DNA of 64,000 bases, taken from the NCBI RefSeq assembly GCF_949987535.1, contig NC_080067.1, positions 46,684,910 to 46,748,909 on the forward strand, read 5' to 3'. The number at the start of each line of letters is the position of its first letter. The first letter of the stretch is position 1. Shown here piece by piece: positions 23,870 to 33,960 of this stretch. The DNA comes from Balaenoptera acutorostrata (Eukaryota > Chordata > Mammalia > Artiodactyla > Balaenopteridae). The position numbers were made by a program, and so were the translations under genes. Under the pieces are notes generated by a model that did not search any database, had not been told where the DNA came from, and saw only the letters and a program-made list of their open reading frames with translations.

Positions 23870-24420
23870 GGAGCAAAATTTGCTACCCCAAAGTATGTCT
23901 CTTTGGCATAAAGATTAATTTAAGTTGATTATTTTTGAAAAAACAAAAGACTCAGGAAGTCCTTGTTACCTGTCCCATAACTGCCTAAAAGAATTTAGAT
24001 GAAGGGCTGTTCTTGGAATAGAGCCATCACCAGAGATATCTGCAAAGAACATAGGTCAGGTGTAGTGGGGGAAACTCATCAGGGTCCATTTTGTGTCCCA
24101 TTGTCTCTGCAGGCCAGCAAACATTTGTTTACCAAACATTTGCTTTTCCATCTCTATGTGAATTGCCTTCCTGCCCTTTGAAGTCCCCAGCCACTACCTC
24201 AACATCTTCTTTTGTTTTTAGCTTGAAGATGGCATTCAAGGTAGGGGTTTCAGCCATTGTTACTCAGTTTTCCTGGCTCTCTTCCATGCATACATGTTAT
24301 TAAACTTTTGTTTGATTTTCTCTTGTTGATCTGTCGCATGTCAATTTAATTCTTTGACCAGCCAGAAGAACTTAGAAGGTAGAGGAAAATTTCTTCCTCC
24401 CTCACATCTGCTGTACTCTT
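23870..24420 (-). mobile_element. LTR-like relic, copy B of an inverted pair
   Basis: Its reverse complement parallels 21150-21600 motif by motif: ggaaaactgagtaacaatgg, gaaggcaattcacatagaga, ggaaaagcaaatgtttggta, gcagatatctctggtgatgg, caaagagacatactttgggg. It extends further at the right edge (tgacatgcgacagatcaaca, ccttctaagttcttctggct), a portion absent from copy A. Same unnamed LTR family. Because proviral LTRs lie in direct orientation, an inverted pair means two insertions or a local inversion. Confidence 0.6.
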
Positions 24421-25280
24421 AGGAGATTGCTGCTGTGCCAGGCATCATTATGTATTGGATGCAGCCAGCTTAATCCCCCAACTTGGACCTCAGGAATGAC
24501 TGACATAGCTTCCTGTAGTTCCTCAGAGTTCACCTAGTAACTTTCAAAGTTCTGTTCACCTGCCCAGTTTATGATACCAGTGTCTTGACCCGAAGCTTCT
24601 ATAATTTGGGTCATTTTGCTTGTTCAGGACTTCACCAAAAACAAAGCTCAGGTTCTTACATTTGTCTTACCAAAAATCTCCTTCCCAGAATCAAGAGAGG
24701 ATGTACAGCCAAAGTCTAATTGTAACCCTTAAAATGGCAGTTTTATGGATTCAACATCTTTTGTGTATTTGTATTCTAAGTACTAATTTAGGTATTTTTC
24801 CTTCCCAAGACTGAGGTACTCCAGGGAGGGATCTTGGTGCTCACCTTGGCAGCCACATAATCTAGCACATAGTAGACATTTAGTAAATGTTTGTTATATG
24901 AACAGATGATTAAATAAACAGGTCATGGAAAGGAACAGCTCCTTGATACAGCAAGTTGATAATGAAAGAAAACATGTGTTCTTTAAGTAATTAGAGGTTA
25001 GAGGTCAGAAATTAGATAAGAGGTCAGAACTACACATACAGACACTCACATTTCTAATAAAGAGTTTGAAGTTGAAGCTGTAATTCAAAATATGTCTTAA
25101 AGAGAAAAGCAGTGAAGGATGGGGAAGCAAAGAGTGAACCTTGAAGAAAGCACACAAAGTATAGGAGAAGGTGGTGTAGCAAAGGAACTAGTGAAGCAGC
25201 ATTCAGAGAGGTTAGAAGCAGTTCAAGAACATGCATCTATCAGAAGCTAAGAAAGAAATGAGTTTCAAAAAGTGAGCAAT
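24421..25280. other. Mostly unique; short MIR/L2 tail at 24844-24910
   Basis: The piece cacataatctagcacatagt followed by agacatttagtaaatgtttg is the shared 3' tail of MIR/L2 on the + strand, about 65 bp long. Otherwise no gene or repeat is supported. ORFs at 24620-24814 and 25054-25236 are not convincing. Confidence 0.45.
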
Positions 25281-25287
25281 ACAGTCT

Positions 25288-26439
25288 CCCAAGGCAACAG
25301 AAGTAAGAACAAAAATAAACAAATGGGACCTAATCAAACTTACATGCCTTTGCACAGCAAAGGAAACCATAAACAACATGAAAAGACAACCTACAGGATG
25401 GGAGAAAATACTTGTAAATGATGTGACTGACAAGGGCTTAGTTTCCAAAATATACAAAAAACACGTACAACTCAACAACGAAAAAACAAACAACCCTATC
25501 CAAAAATGGGCAGAAGACCTAAGTAGACATTTCTCCAAAGAAGACATACAGATGGCCAATAGGCACATGAAAAGATGCTCAACATCGCTAATTATTAGAG
25601 AAATGTAAATCAAAACTACAGTGAGGTACTACCTCACATGAATCAGAAGAGCCATCATTAAAAAGTCTACAAATAACAAATGCAGGAGAGGGTGTGAAGA
25701 AAACAGACCCTCCTACACTGTTGGTGGGAATGTAAGTTGGTGCAGCCACTGTAGAAAACAGTATGGAAGTTCCTCAGAAAACTAAAAATAGAATTACCAT
25801 ATGATCCAGCAATCCCACTCCTGGGCATATATACAGAGAAAACTGTAATTCAAAAAGATACATGCACTCCTATGTTCATAGCAGCACTGTTCACAATAGC
25901 CAAGAAATGGAAACAACCTAAATGTCCATTGACAGATGAATGGATAAAGAAGATGTGGTACATATATAATACAATACTACTCAGCCATAAGAAAGAATGA
26001 AATAATGTCATTTGCAGCAACATGGATGGACCTAGAGATTATCATACTATGTGAAGTCAGAAAGAGAAAGACAAATACCATATAATATCACTTATATGTG
26101 CAATCTAAAATGTGACAGAAATGAACCTATCTATGAAACAGAAACAGAATCACGGACATAGAGAACAGACTTCTGGTTGCCAAGGGGGAGGGGGTTGAGG
26201 GAAGGATGGAATAGGAGAGTGGGGTTAGCAGATGTAAGCTTTTATATATAGAATGGATAAACAACAAGGTCCTACTATATAGCACAGAGAACTATATTCA
26301 ATATCCTATGATAAACCGTAATGGAAAAGAATATTTTTAAAAAAGAATATATATCTATGTATAATGGAATTACTTTGCTGTACAACAGAAATTAACACAT
26401 TGTAAATCAACTATACTTCAATTTAAAAAAAAAATTATA
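25288..26439 (+). mobile_element. 5'-truncated L1 3' end
   Basis: It begins in the last quarter of ORF2 (cagtctcccaaggcaacaga) and runs through the 3' UTR to catttgtaaatcaactatac-like text (26396-26420) and an A tail. A fragment of ORF2 is open at 25378-25608 ([33 protein letters not shown]), the zinc-knuckle-proximal C-terminal region. No endonuclease or RT core is present, so it is non-autonomous and dead. Its A tail received a CHR SINE. Confidence 0.88.
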
Positions 26440-26440
26440 G

Positions 26441-26744
26441 GGGGCTCCCCTGGTGGCGCAGCGGTTGAGAATCTGCCTGCCAATGCAGGGGACACAGGTT
26501 CGAGCCCTGGTCTGGGAGGATCCCACATGCCGCGGAGCAACTAGGCCCGTGAGCCACAACTACTGAGCCTGCACGTCTGGAGCCTGTGCTCCACAACAAG
26601 AGAGGCCGCGATAGTGAGAGTCCCACGCACCGCGATGAAGAGTGGCCCCCACTTGCCACAACTAGAGAAAGCTCTCGCACAGAAACGAAGACCCAATACA
26701 GCCATAAATAAATAAATTTAAAAAAATAAAAAATAATAAAAAAT
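26441..26744 (+). mobile_element. CHR SINE in an L1 A tail
   Basis: Head ctggtggcgcagcggttgag with B box ggttcgagcc, body 'aacaagagaggccgcgatag', tail of A-rich (AATAA)n. TSD aaaaaaaaattat before and after (about 26426-26438 and 26745-26757). The minus-strand ORF of 152 codons (26435-26893) is a read-through of this SINE. Confidence 0.92.
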
Positions 26745-26759
26745 AAAAAAAAATTATTA

Positions 26760-27233
26760 AAAAAAATCACACACAAAAAAAGTGACCAGGAAAAACCCAC
26801 AAACACATGACCAGTAAGTAGGGTCAGATATATGAGGCAAATCAAGAAAAATGAGGGCAAGAAGGCCAGTGAATTTGGCAGCAGCAACAACAAAATGTTA
26901 TTAGAAGCCTTTAAAAGTACATTTCCAGTGGAGTAGTTTGTTTTTCACATTTCTGATTTATTTACATTGATTGCATTGATTTCTAACAAAAACTATTTCC
27001 CAGTATGTAGCCTTTTGCCATTTTTATAAGACTTGCTAGAGAAATTTACCAGTTAGAAATAATCATTTTAGGAATTTCTCCTCAGTAGCACTGTGTGGAA
27101 TACATTCTTAAACAAATCATTTGATTTTTTTTTTTCTTTCTGTCAACACTTTACACAGCTCAAAGATACATCTGACTTTAATCCATCAATGACCATGTTA
27201 AAGGCTATGCTGGGTGCTTTCTTTCAGGGAATG
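26760..27233. other. Stretch without a recognised gene or repeat
   Basis: A-rich unique-looking DNA. No supported feature. Confidence 0.4.
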
Positions 27234-27580
27234 ATAAGAATACCACATCATTTCTCACTTATATGAGGAATCCAAAAAAAACCCCAAAACCAAAAACAAG
27301 CTCATAGAAACAGAAAACAGACTGGTGGCTGTAGAGGTAGGGGTATGTACAGCATGACAACTATAGTTAATAATACTGTATTGCATACCTGAAAGTTGCT
27401 AAGAGAGAAAATCTTAAAAATCCTCACAAGAAAAAAAAATCTGTAGCTGTGTGGCAATGGACTTATTGTGGTGATCATTTTGCAATATATTCAAATATTG
27501 AATCATTATGTTCTACACCTGAAACTAATACAGTGCTGTATGTCAATTATACCTCAATTGAAAAAAAATTCCAGATCACT
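27234..27580 (+). mobile_element. L1M-type 3' end
   Basis: Old L1 3'-UTR text: tcacttatatgaggaatcca, gacaactatagttaataata, gaaagttgctaagagagaaa, gtggtgatcattttgcaata, gtcaattatacctcaattga. It ends in an A run. Older family than the L1s at 25.3 and 45.4 kb. Confidence 0.8.
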
Positions 27581-28430
27581 GAAGAATTAGTTTTACTTCC
27601 TAAAAGCCAGGTGTATTATAAACTCTTCCTAGGAATTTAATTTCAGTAACATGGCTCGAGTCTACTTCAAACTATTAAGATTTACGATCTTCTATAAATA
27701 ATTGTAATTTCTGATTGTCTAATAACAATAATTGTTTCTTCCTTTCACTTGTTATTCTTCTAAGAATCACAGGCTAATTATTGTTTGGCCAATTCTCTGA
27801 GTATGCTATAGACTAGATTGCAGAAAACACCCTAGGAACTAAAACCCTATAGTTTTAAAGCAAACAAAACCAGCTATTCCCAATGATAGGAAAAATATAT
27901 AAAACTCTATACTATATATTTGTATATCAGGCCCAGCTATAAAACTATCTATCTCTCTAGCTAGCTAGCTAGCTAGCTATATATATATATATTAAAAATA
28001 ATTTAAGATGCCTCCAGGCCTTCTTTTTTCCTCCTATCAAAACATCGCTAGCTATCAGTGCCCTCAAGCTCCCTTTCTTCTCTCTCCTATTTAGTATTGG
28101 AAAGGATCTTTTATCAACCATTCATAACTTAATGTGAATTTAATATGAATCCTCCTAAGGTATTTACATTTTAGGCATTTTTCTAATTTATGTATTTATT
28201 CACCCAATAAATACGTATTGAGCCTTCTGCATAACACTAGTTTCTGTGAGAAATATCAGGTGAACTAGATATGAAAGCTACTACTTTTTAAAGTAGCATT
28301 AAACATATGCAACTAACCATGAGCTAAGATTTTAAAAAGTGAGGAGTACAGGTTTTCTAGAGTTTAGGGAAAGGATAGGTCCAGCTCAAGCTCGGTGTGG
28401 GAAAGTGTTATGGAAAGAATGGTAGTTGAG
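27581..28430. other. Mostly unrecognised; short (TAGC)n/(TA)n microsatellite
   Basis: A (CTAG)n/(TA)n microsatellite occupies about 27945-27993. At 28194-28300 ttattcacccaataaatacg with gtattgagccttctgcataa resembles the reverse L2 3' tail, diverged. No gene. Confidence 0.45.
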
Positions 28431-28431
28431 A

Positions 28432-28675
28432 GGGTAGCACAGCATAATGATTAAAAATCTGATCTTCAACCAGCCTTACCTGGGTTTAAATCCTAACTGT
28501 CACTTACTGAATGACTTTGGGCAAGTTACTCAGTAAGCTGTCTGTGACTCAGTTTCCTTATCTATGAAATGAAAATAGTAGTGTTTATCTTATGGATCTC
28601 TTCTGAGTATTAAATGTGTTATGACATGTAAAGTACTTAGAACATAATATAAGTCCTCCACAAAGGATTAACTAT
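28432..28675 (+). mobile_element. MIR SINE
   Basis: Sense MIR: agcataatgattaaaaatct, cctgggtttaaatcctaact, tgggcaagttactcagtaag, cagtttccttatctatgaaa, gacatgtaaagtacttagaa. Confidence 0.85.
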
Positions 28676-28937
28676 TATTCTTTAGACTGGGCCTTGAAAG
28701 ATAGGATAGATAGGATTTAGACAAGCAAAAATGAGACAGGCTGAAATAAATTTCAGAAGGAGCAAAGATTATAAAGTATAAAAACTTAAACCTTAGAAGA
28801 AATCTGAATAAGTTTTATAATCTCAGGGTAGGAAAGGCCTTCCTAGGTTTGACCTCAGATCCAGAAGCTGTAAATGAAAGGGTTGATGAATTTACCATTA
28901 AAAAACCCAAAAAACTGCATTAAAAATACCATAAGTA

Positions 28938-29601
28938 GGCGTACTCCTGGAGGGCTCATGCCAAAGAGTACTTCCCAGAACTTCTGCTGCTGGTTTCCTT
29001 GTCCCCACGGTGAGCCACAGCCACCCCCCACCCCCCGCCGCCTCTTCAGGAGACCCTCCAACGCTAGCAGATGAAGTAAAAGAGTACATTGAACAGCTCA
29101 TAAAGTCAATATCAAAAACAAACCAACAACCCAATCATAAATGGGCAGAAGACTTGAATAGATATTTCTCCAAAGACAACATGCAGCTGGCCAACAGGCA
29201 CATGAAAAGATGCTCAACATCTCTAATTATTAGAGAAATGCAAATCAAAACCACAATGAGATATCATCTCACACCTGTCAGAATGACTATCATCAAAAAG
29301 TCTACAAGTAACAAATGTTGCTCATAGGGAAACATTCTGACCCTGCCCACCTGTGAATGGCTGCAAGAAAGAAGAAATTAACACACCCCCTCCCCGAGGC
29401 TGGCCAAATCAGGAGATGTTTTGCAAGACTTATGGCCTTTTTACTTTACTTCCTCACCTCCTCCCCCTCTCTGTTCTATAAAAGAAACTAGCATCCAGAG
29501 CCCAATAAGATAGTACTCTAGGACATTAATTAGTCCACCATCTTCTCGGACGCCCGGCTTTCCAAATAAACTCACTATTCCTTGCCTCAAAAAAAAAAAA
29601 A
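28938..29601 (+). mobile_element. Composite processed retrocopy: L1 antisense-5'UTR exon + L1 ORF2 piece + LTR 3' end
   Basis: What is seen: a perfect 16-bp TSD, aaaaataccataagta, at 28922-28937 and 29602-29617, with an A tail of about 18 just before the second copy. The target (TT|AAAAA) suits the L1 endonuclease. Inside are three parts. (1) 28943-29070 matches the antisense strand of the L1 5' UTR at 50684-50799 and stops exactly where that L1 reads cag|gtaggt, a consensus splice donor. (2) About 29088-29319 is sense L1 ORF2 3' sequence ([26 protein letters not shown]). (3) About 29320-29588 resembles the U3-R end of a class-I ERV LTR: TATAAAA at 29477-29483, AATAAA at 29565-29570, and poly(A) starting 18 nt later, with no U5. 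Inference: a spliced RNA driven from an L1 antisense promoter and ended by an LTR poly(A) site was reverse-transcribed by L1. It could be one copy or a family. Confidence 0.75.
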
Positions 29602-29705
29602 AAAAATACCATAAGTACCACTAAAATTTGCAGAATTTAATAAAGATCAAAAAATATGAACTTAATAATTAACTGCTTATGTGATTATTTTTAAAAAGTA
29701 AACTT

Positions 29706-31164
29706 TGAGCATAAAACAATAAAATTCCTAGAAGAAAACATAGGGGGAAAGCTTCATGATATTGTGTTTTGTAATTGTATTTTGTAAACAATTGTATTTT
29801 GGCAATAATTTGGATATGACACCAAAAGCACAGGCAGCAAACACAAAAATAGACAAATGGGACTACATCAAACTTTAAAACTTCTGGGGCTTCCCAAACT
29901 TCTGGGGCTTCCCTGGTGGTGCAGTGGTTGAGAATCTGCCTGTCAATGCAGGGGACACGGGTTCGAGCCCTGGTCTGGGAAGATCCCACATGCCGTGGAG
30001 CAACTAGGCCCGTGAGCCACAACTACTGAGCCTGTGCGTCTGGAGCCTGTGCTCTGCAACAAGAGAGGCCGCGATAGTGAGAGGCCCGCACACTGCGATT
30101 AAGAGTGGCCCCTGCTTGCTGCAATTAGAGAATGCCCTCGCACAGAAATGAAGACCCAACACAGCCAAAAATAAAAATTAATTAATTAATTAATTTTTTA
30201 AAAAATTAAAAAAAAAAACTTTAAAACTTCTGCACATCAAAGGAAACAATCAACAGAATGGAAAGGCAACCTATACAATGGGAGAAAACAATTGCAAATC
30301 ATACATCTATTAAGGGATTAATACCCACAATATACAAAGGACTTTTTCAACTCAACAACAATAAAACCTTATTTAAAAATGTGCAAAAGACCTTAATAGA
30401 CACTTCTCCAAAGAAGATTATATAAATGGTCAACATGTATATGAAAAGATGCAACATTACTACTCATTAGAGAAGTACAGATCAAAACCATAGTGAGATA
30501 TCACCTCATACCCATTAGGATGGCCACTATCAAAAAATAAAACAAAGAAAGAAAACAGGAAATAACAAGTGTTGGTGAGGCTATGGAAAAATTGGGATCC
30601 TGTACACTGCTGGTGGGAATGTAAAATTGTGTAGCCACTGTGGAAAATGGTATGGAGGTTCCACAAAAAACTAAAAATATAATTACCATATGATCCAGCA
30701 ATTCCTCTTTTGGTAATATATCCAAAATGATTCAAAGCAGGATCTTGAATAGGTATTGGCACAACCATGTTCATTGCAGCTTTATTCACAATAGCCAGGT
30801 AGTAGAAATAGCTCAGATGTTCATCAGCAGATGAATGGATAAAAAAGATGTGGTATGTACATACAGTGGAATATTATTCAACCTTTAAACAGAAGGAAAT
30901 CTTACCACATGCTACAATATAGATCAACCTGAGGACATTATGCTGAGTGAAATAAGCTAAATAGTGGATGATGGCACTTATGAGATATCCAGAGTAGTTA
31001 AATCTATGGAAACACAAAGTAGAATGGTGCTTGCTAGGGGCGGGGGAAATGGGAACTTGTTCGATTGGTATAGAGTTTCCATTTTACAAGATGAAAAAGT
31101 TCTACTTATACAACAATGTTAATATAGTTAATACAACTGAAAAGTATACCTAAAAATAGTTAAG
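29706..31164 (+). mobile_element. Older L1M, ORF2 end and 3' UTR, interrupted
   Basis: ORF2 C-terminal coding text is decayed (caatgggagaaaacaattgc, ggtgggaatgtaaaattgtg, catatgatccagcaattcct). It is followed by L1M-type 3' UTR (gtttccattttacaagatga, gttaatacaactgaaaagta). It breaks at ctaaaaatagttaag. The missing last part, tatgtatattttaccacaat with aaaa, is found at 41844-41880. All frames are broken. A CHR SINE is nested at 29904-30216. Confidence 0.8.
29904..30216 (+). mobile_element. CHR SINE nested in L1M
   Basis: Head ggggcttccctggtggtgca, B box ggttcgagcc, tail (TTAA)n then A-rich. A 15-bp TSD, aactttaaaacttct, is at 29871-29885 and 30217-30231. Between the left TSD and the SINE head, 18 bp (aaacttctggggcttccc) is present twice in tandem (29878-29913), so the 5' junction was duplicated during or after insertion. 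Confidence 0.92.
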
Positions 31165-32559
31165 GGCAGGGTGGGGGGGTGACTGATCAAGATGGTGAAG
31201 TAAGAGGACATGGAGCTCACCTTCCCCCACAAAGATATCAAAAATACATCTATATGTGGAGCAATTCTCACAGAAAACTAACTGGAAACTGGCAGACGAT
31301 CTCTTATACAACTAAACCTGCAAGAAAGATCCTCACATAATTGGGTGGGATAGGGAAAAAAAAGGCATCATGGGAGGGACCTGTGAAGGAGGGAGTGTCT
31401 GCACAGGCACACCCTTACTCTGGGAAGCCCCTCACATGCTGGGAGGTCCACTGGCACAGAAAGAGGGGCTGGAGGAGCCTGGATTTTGATGCCAAGGAGT
31501 GCACACATGCTGGCTTGCTAGCAATCAGTGCCAAAAGAGACCAGTGCGCTGCCACCTGCCACCTCACTGCACTTCCCAGCTCAACATGTGTGCCAAGCAG
31601 AGCTGCCAGTACGCACAGCAGCTAGGTGCTGAAACTTGGGCAGACAGGCCCTGAGAGAGGACTCAGTCTAGCTGCCCAGAGAAACCCAGAGTGCCTGGGG
31701 TGTGATCCAAGCTGAACCTTGGAGCCCATTGTCTGCTCTCACATGGCAGGGAATAGGGTTGGGGGGGGGGTGTCTGGCAATGGCAGACTTTGTTGACACA
31801 TATACCAGGTGGCATCACAGAATTGTGTGTCTTCAGCAGACAGCCTCTGGGGAGGAATACTCAGCAGCTCCTTTCCTGGCGGGAGCTGTCCACTTCCACC
31901 CACCTCACACCACAACTTGGAGCTGGATCTGGTGGGAGGCAGGGGGGTTAGGTTCTAGAATAGCCCTCTCAGAGGCAGCCCAGGTCCCAGGCGGCAGCAC
32001 AATCACCTCAATTCCTGCAGCCACAATGCCCCAGTCCCCAGCACCAGCCTAACACTAGGTGTGGGACAAACACAACATAGAAAGGGATGCGACCTTGGAC
32101 TCCTTCTGGGTAGAACTGCAGACACCTACACAAGCAACACATAGATTCGCTGTGACCGCAGGGGCCTCACATGCTTCAGCACTCCTTTGAGACAAAGCAT
32201 TGCTCCTTTGGGCAATGGAGGCTTATAAAATCTGACCCCAGGGTTTCTACTGCAACAACTGGGGAGCAGACCCCACCCTGATGGGGCTGTGGCAGCCACA
32301 GAGCAAAGAGGAGGTCCTGCCCAAAATCCAGTTCAGGCTCCGGATACCACAATACCAATCACACCCATTATTAAGGGGATAATGGCCAGCACACTCTGAG
32401 GAAAGACATGGCTGGCACCCATACCAAAAACATCCCTCACACCAAAAATATTGGACTCACACAGTCTATACAGGGATGGTCCCACTTAAAAATACCCCTT
32501 TGAGACCACAGTAGATAACTGTTTCTCCTAGATTCATAGAGACAGAGAAAGTTAAGTTA

Positions 32560-33390
32560 AATAAAAAAGCAGAGGAACTACTCCCAATTAAAAAAACAAG
32601 AGAAATCCCCTGAAAAAATAAATAATGAAACAGACCTCACTAGTCTACTACACTCCAAGTCAAAAAGGAGGTAATAAAAATCCTAAAGGAACTAAGAAAG
32701 ATTATTGTTAGAAAGGCATATCACCGTAACAAGGAAGTAGAAACTGTAAAGAGGAACCGATCAAAATTAAACAACTCAATTGCTGAGATAAAAACCAATC
32801 TAGAAGCAATGAATAGCAGAATAAATGATGAAAAAGAACAAGTAAGTGATCTGGCAGATAGAATAATGGAATTTATCCAATCAGAACAGCAGACAGAAAG
32901 ACAAATAAAAAAACAAATGAAAGCAACACACAAGATCTGTAAGATAATATAAAGCATGCCAACCTATGCATAATAGGAGTTCCAGAAGGAGAAGAGAGGG
33001 GGGTGGGATCGAAAATGTATTTGAAGAAATTATGGCTGAAAACTTCGCAGACCTAAAGAAGAAAATAGGTATCCAGGTATAGGAAGTACAGAGGGTCCCA
33101 AACAAGATGAACCCAAACAGACTCACACCAGGACATTTCATAGTTACACTGACAAAAGTTGAAGATAAAGAGGATTCTAAAGGCAGCAAGAGAAAAACAA
33201 AGAGTCAGTTACAAGGGAATCCCCATAAGGCTGTCAGCTGAGTTCTCTGCAGAAACTTTGCAGACCAAAAGGGAGTAGCATAATATATTCAAAGTCCTAA
33301 AAAGAAAGAACATGCAACCTAAGATACTCTACCCAGCAAGATTATCATTTAAAATAGAAGGAGAAATAAAGAACTTCTCAGACAAAAACA
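32560..33390 (+). pseudogene. L1 ORF1 remnant
   Basis: ORF1p is the RNA-binding chaperone of L1. In broken frames the text reads a coiled-coil-like region (about 32720-32930, repeated acidic/basic residues such as NSRINDEKEQVSDLADRI), then the conserved junction GVPEGEE (about 32975-32995). An RRM/C-terminal part follows (about 33100-33390: QTHTRTFHS-like text is degraded; FADQKGV-like and YPARLSFKIEGE-like text is visible). Several frameshifts and stops occur (for example a taa at about 32950). It is not translatable as one protein. Confidence 0.7.
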
Positions 33391-33960
33391 AACAAACAAC
33401 AACAAAGAAAAACTAAAAGAATACAACAACACTAAACCTAACCTAAAAGAACTATTGAAAGGTCTTCTCTGAATAGAAGAGAAGCAAGAATCTATAGGAA
33501 AGGGAAAAATCACAATAAGAAAGGCAAATATATGAAAGGATTGAAGATCACTTAAATAAGTAAGTACGTAGGTTAAAAACAAACAAAAAAAATTTGTAAT
33601 AATGATTATAACTACAAAGAACAACAAAAGGATAAACATGAGGATGTAAAATAGGATATCAAAAATCACAAAATGTGGGGAAAGGGAGTAAAAAAATGTA
33701 GATCTTTTGGATGTGTTTGAACTTAAGACTAAAGTCATAAGTTAGATCAGTCTAAAGTAAGTAGATATAGTTATGTGTCAACATACTTGAAAACTAGGGT
33801 AACCACAAATCGAAAACATACAGTAAATTCAGAAAAACCAAAAAGAAAGGGACTCAAGCATAATACAAAAGAAAACCACCAAACCACAAAAGGAAAAAAA
33901 GAGAGAGAGAGAAATGAACAAAGAACAACTACAAAATCAACTGGAAAACAAGGTTTAAAA

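Noticed and set aside
31341..32052. 94- and 116-codon ORFs
   Set aside because: They fall in the GC-rich L1 5' UTR and do not match ORF1 or ORF2.
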